In this document: piece by piece, positions 15,932-15,932 of the stretch
Layout of the letters: every line of letters begins with the position of its first letter
Numbering within the stretch: the stretch's first letter is position 1
From: an uncultured Lachnospiraceae bacterium
GTDB taxonomy: Bacteria > Bacillota_A > Clostridia > Lachnospirales > Lachnospiraceae
Assembly: GCA_902801585.1 (NCBI GenBank)
Contig: CADCIU010000058.1
Coordinates: forward strand, 11,389 to 27,320
DNA: 15,932 nt
Direction of reading: 5' to 3'
Position numbers and translations under genes: made by a program
Notes under the pieces: generated by a model
Told to the model about the DNA's origin: nothing
Seen by the model: the letters and a program-made list of their open reading frames with translations, nothing else
Databases searched by the model: none

Positions 15932-15932
15932 A

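Overview
The window looks like chromosomal accessory DNA from a Gram-positive anaerobe of the Clostridia, most probably a Lachnospiraceae-type gut bacterium. The grounds are strong AGGAGG-type ribosome binding sites, TTG and GTG starts, TATAAT promoters with 17-bp spacers, intermediate GC content, and protein families typical of that group: lipoprotein esterase, 6-phospho-beta-glucosidase, TIR-membrane-propeller protein, paired YcgL-like nucleotidyltransferases. This is inference from sequence feel; no marker gene is present.

Layout. 1-120: a very long perfect palindrome (51-bp arms) built from TGTCAAGGGG/CGGTTC units, REP-like. 126-2502 (minus): a two-gene operon for exported proteins, a membrane-anchored HAD phosphatase followed by a lipoprotein esterase, with a clear sigma-A promoter at about 2582-2610. 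2717-3211 (minus): a secreted protein with a C-terminal CPxC/CxC cysteine motif. 3453-8975 (plus): the centrepiece, a two-gene operon. Its first gene encodes a 1402-residue Hanks-type kinase + TIR + transmembrane helix + beta-propeller fusion. The second encodes a 430-residue helical protein with an XRE-like half-HTH. A 22-bp near-perfect palindrome overlaps the candidate -10 box of this operon. 8988-10103 (minus): two membrane proteins, convergent with the kinase-TIR operon. 10286-11750: a graveyard holding an in-frame deletion fusion of an MBOAT O-acyltransferase and its SGNH partner, a possible Fn3-like tail, and the N-terminal stub of a Fic protein. 11817-13636 (minus): two translationally coupled pol-beta-type nucleotidyltransferases with a strong promoter and an intrinsic terminator. 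13871-15313 (minus): a GH1 6-phospho-beta-glucosidase preceded by the tail of a truncated gene. 15400-15932: a headless TetR-like regulator fragment on the plus strand and the C-terminal end of a further minus-strand gene running off the window.

How it fits together. The kinase-TIR protein places two catalytic domains with intact motifs in the cytoplasm and a large propeller outside the membrane, which suggests a surface sensor wired to a kinase and/or NAD-consuming output; the co-transcribed HTH-like protein is the obvious partner or regulator. The genes on either side (secreted Cys-motif protein at 2717-3211, small membrane protein at 9804-10103) share a 39-bp upstream block with 27 identical positions and the same extended -10 register, so they may be co-expressed and belong to the same envelope-associated module. 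The rest of the window is a mosaic with at least two rearrangement scars.
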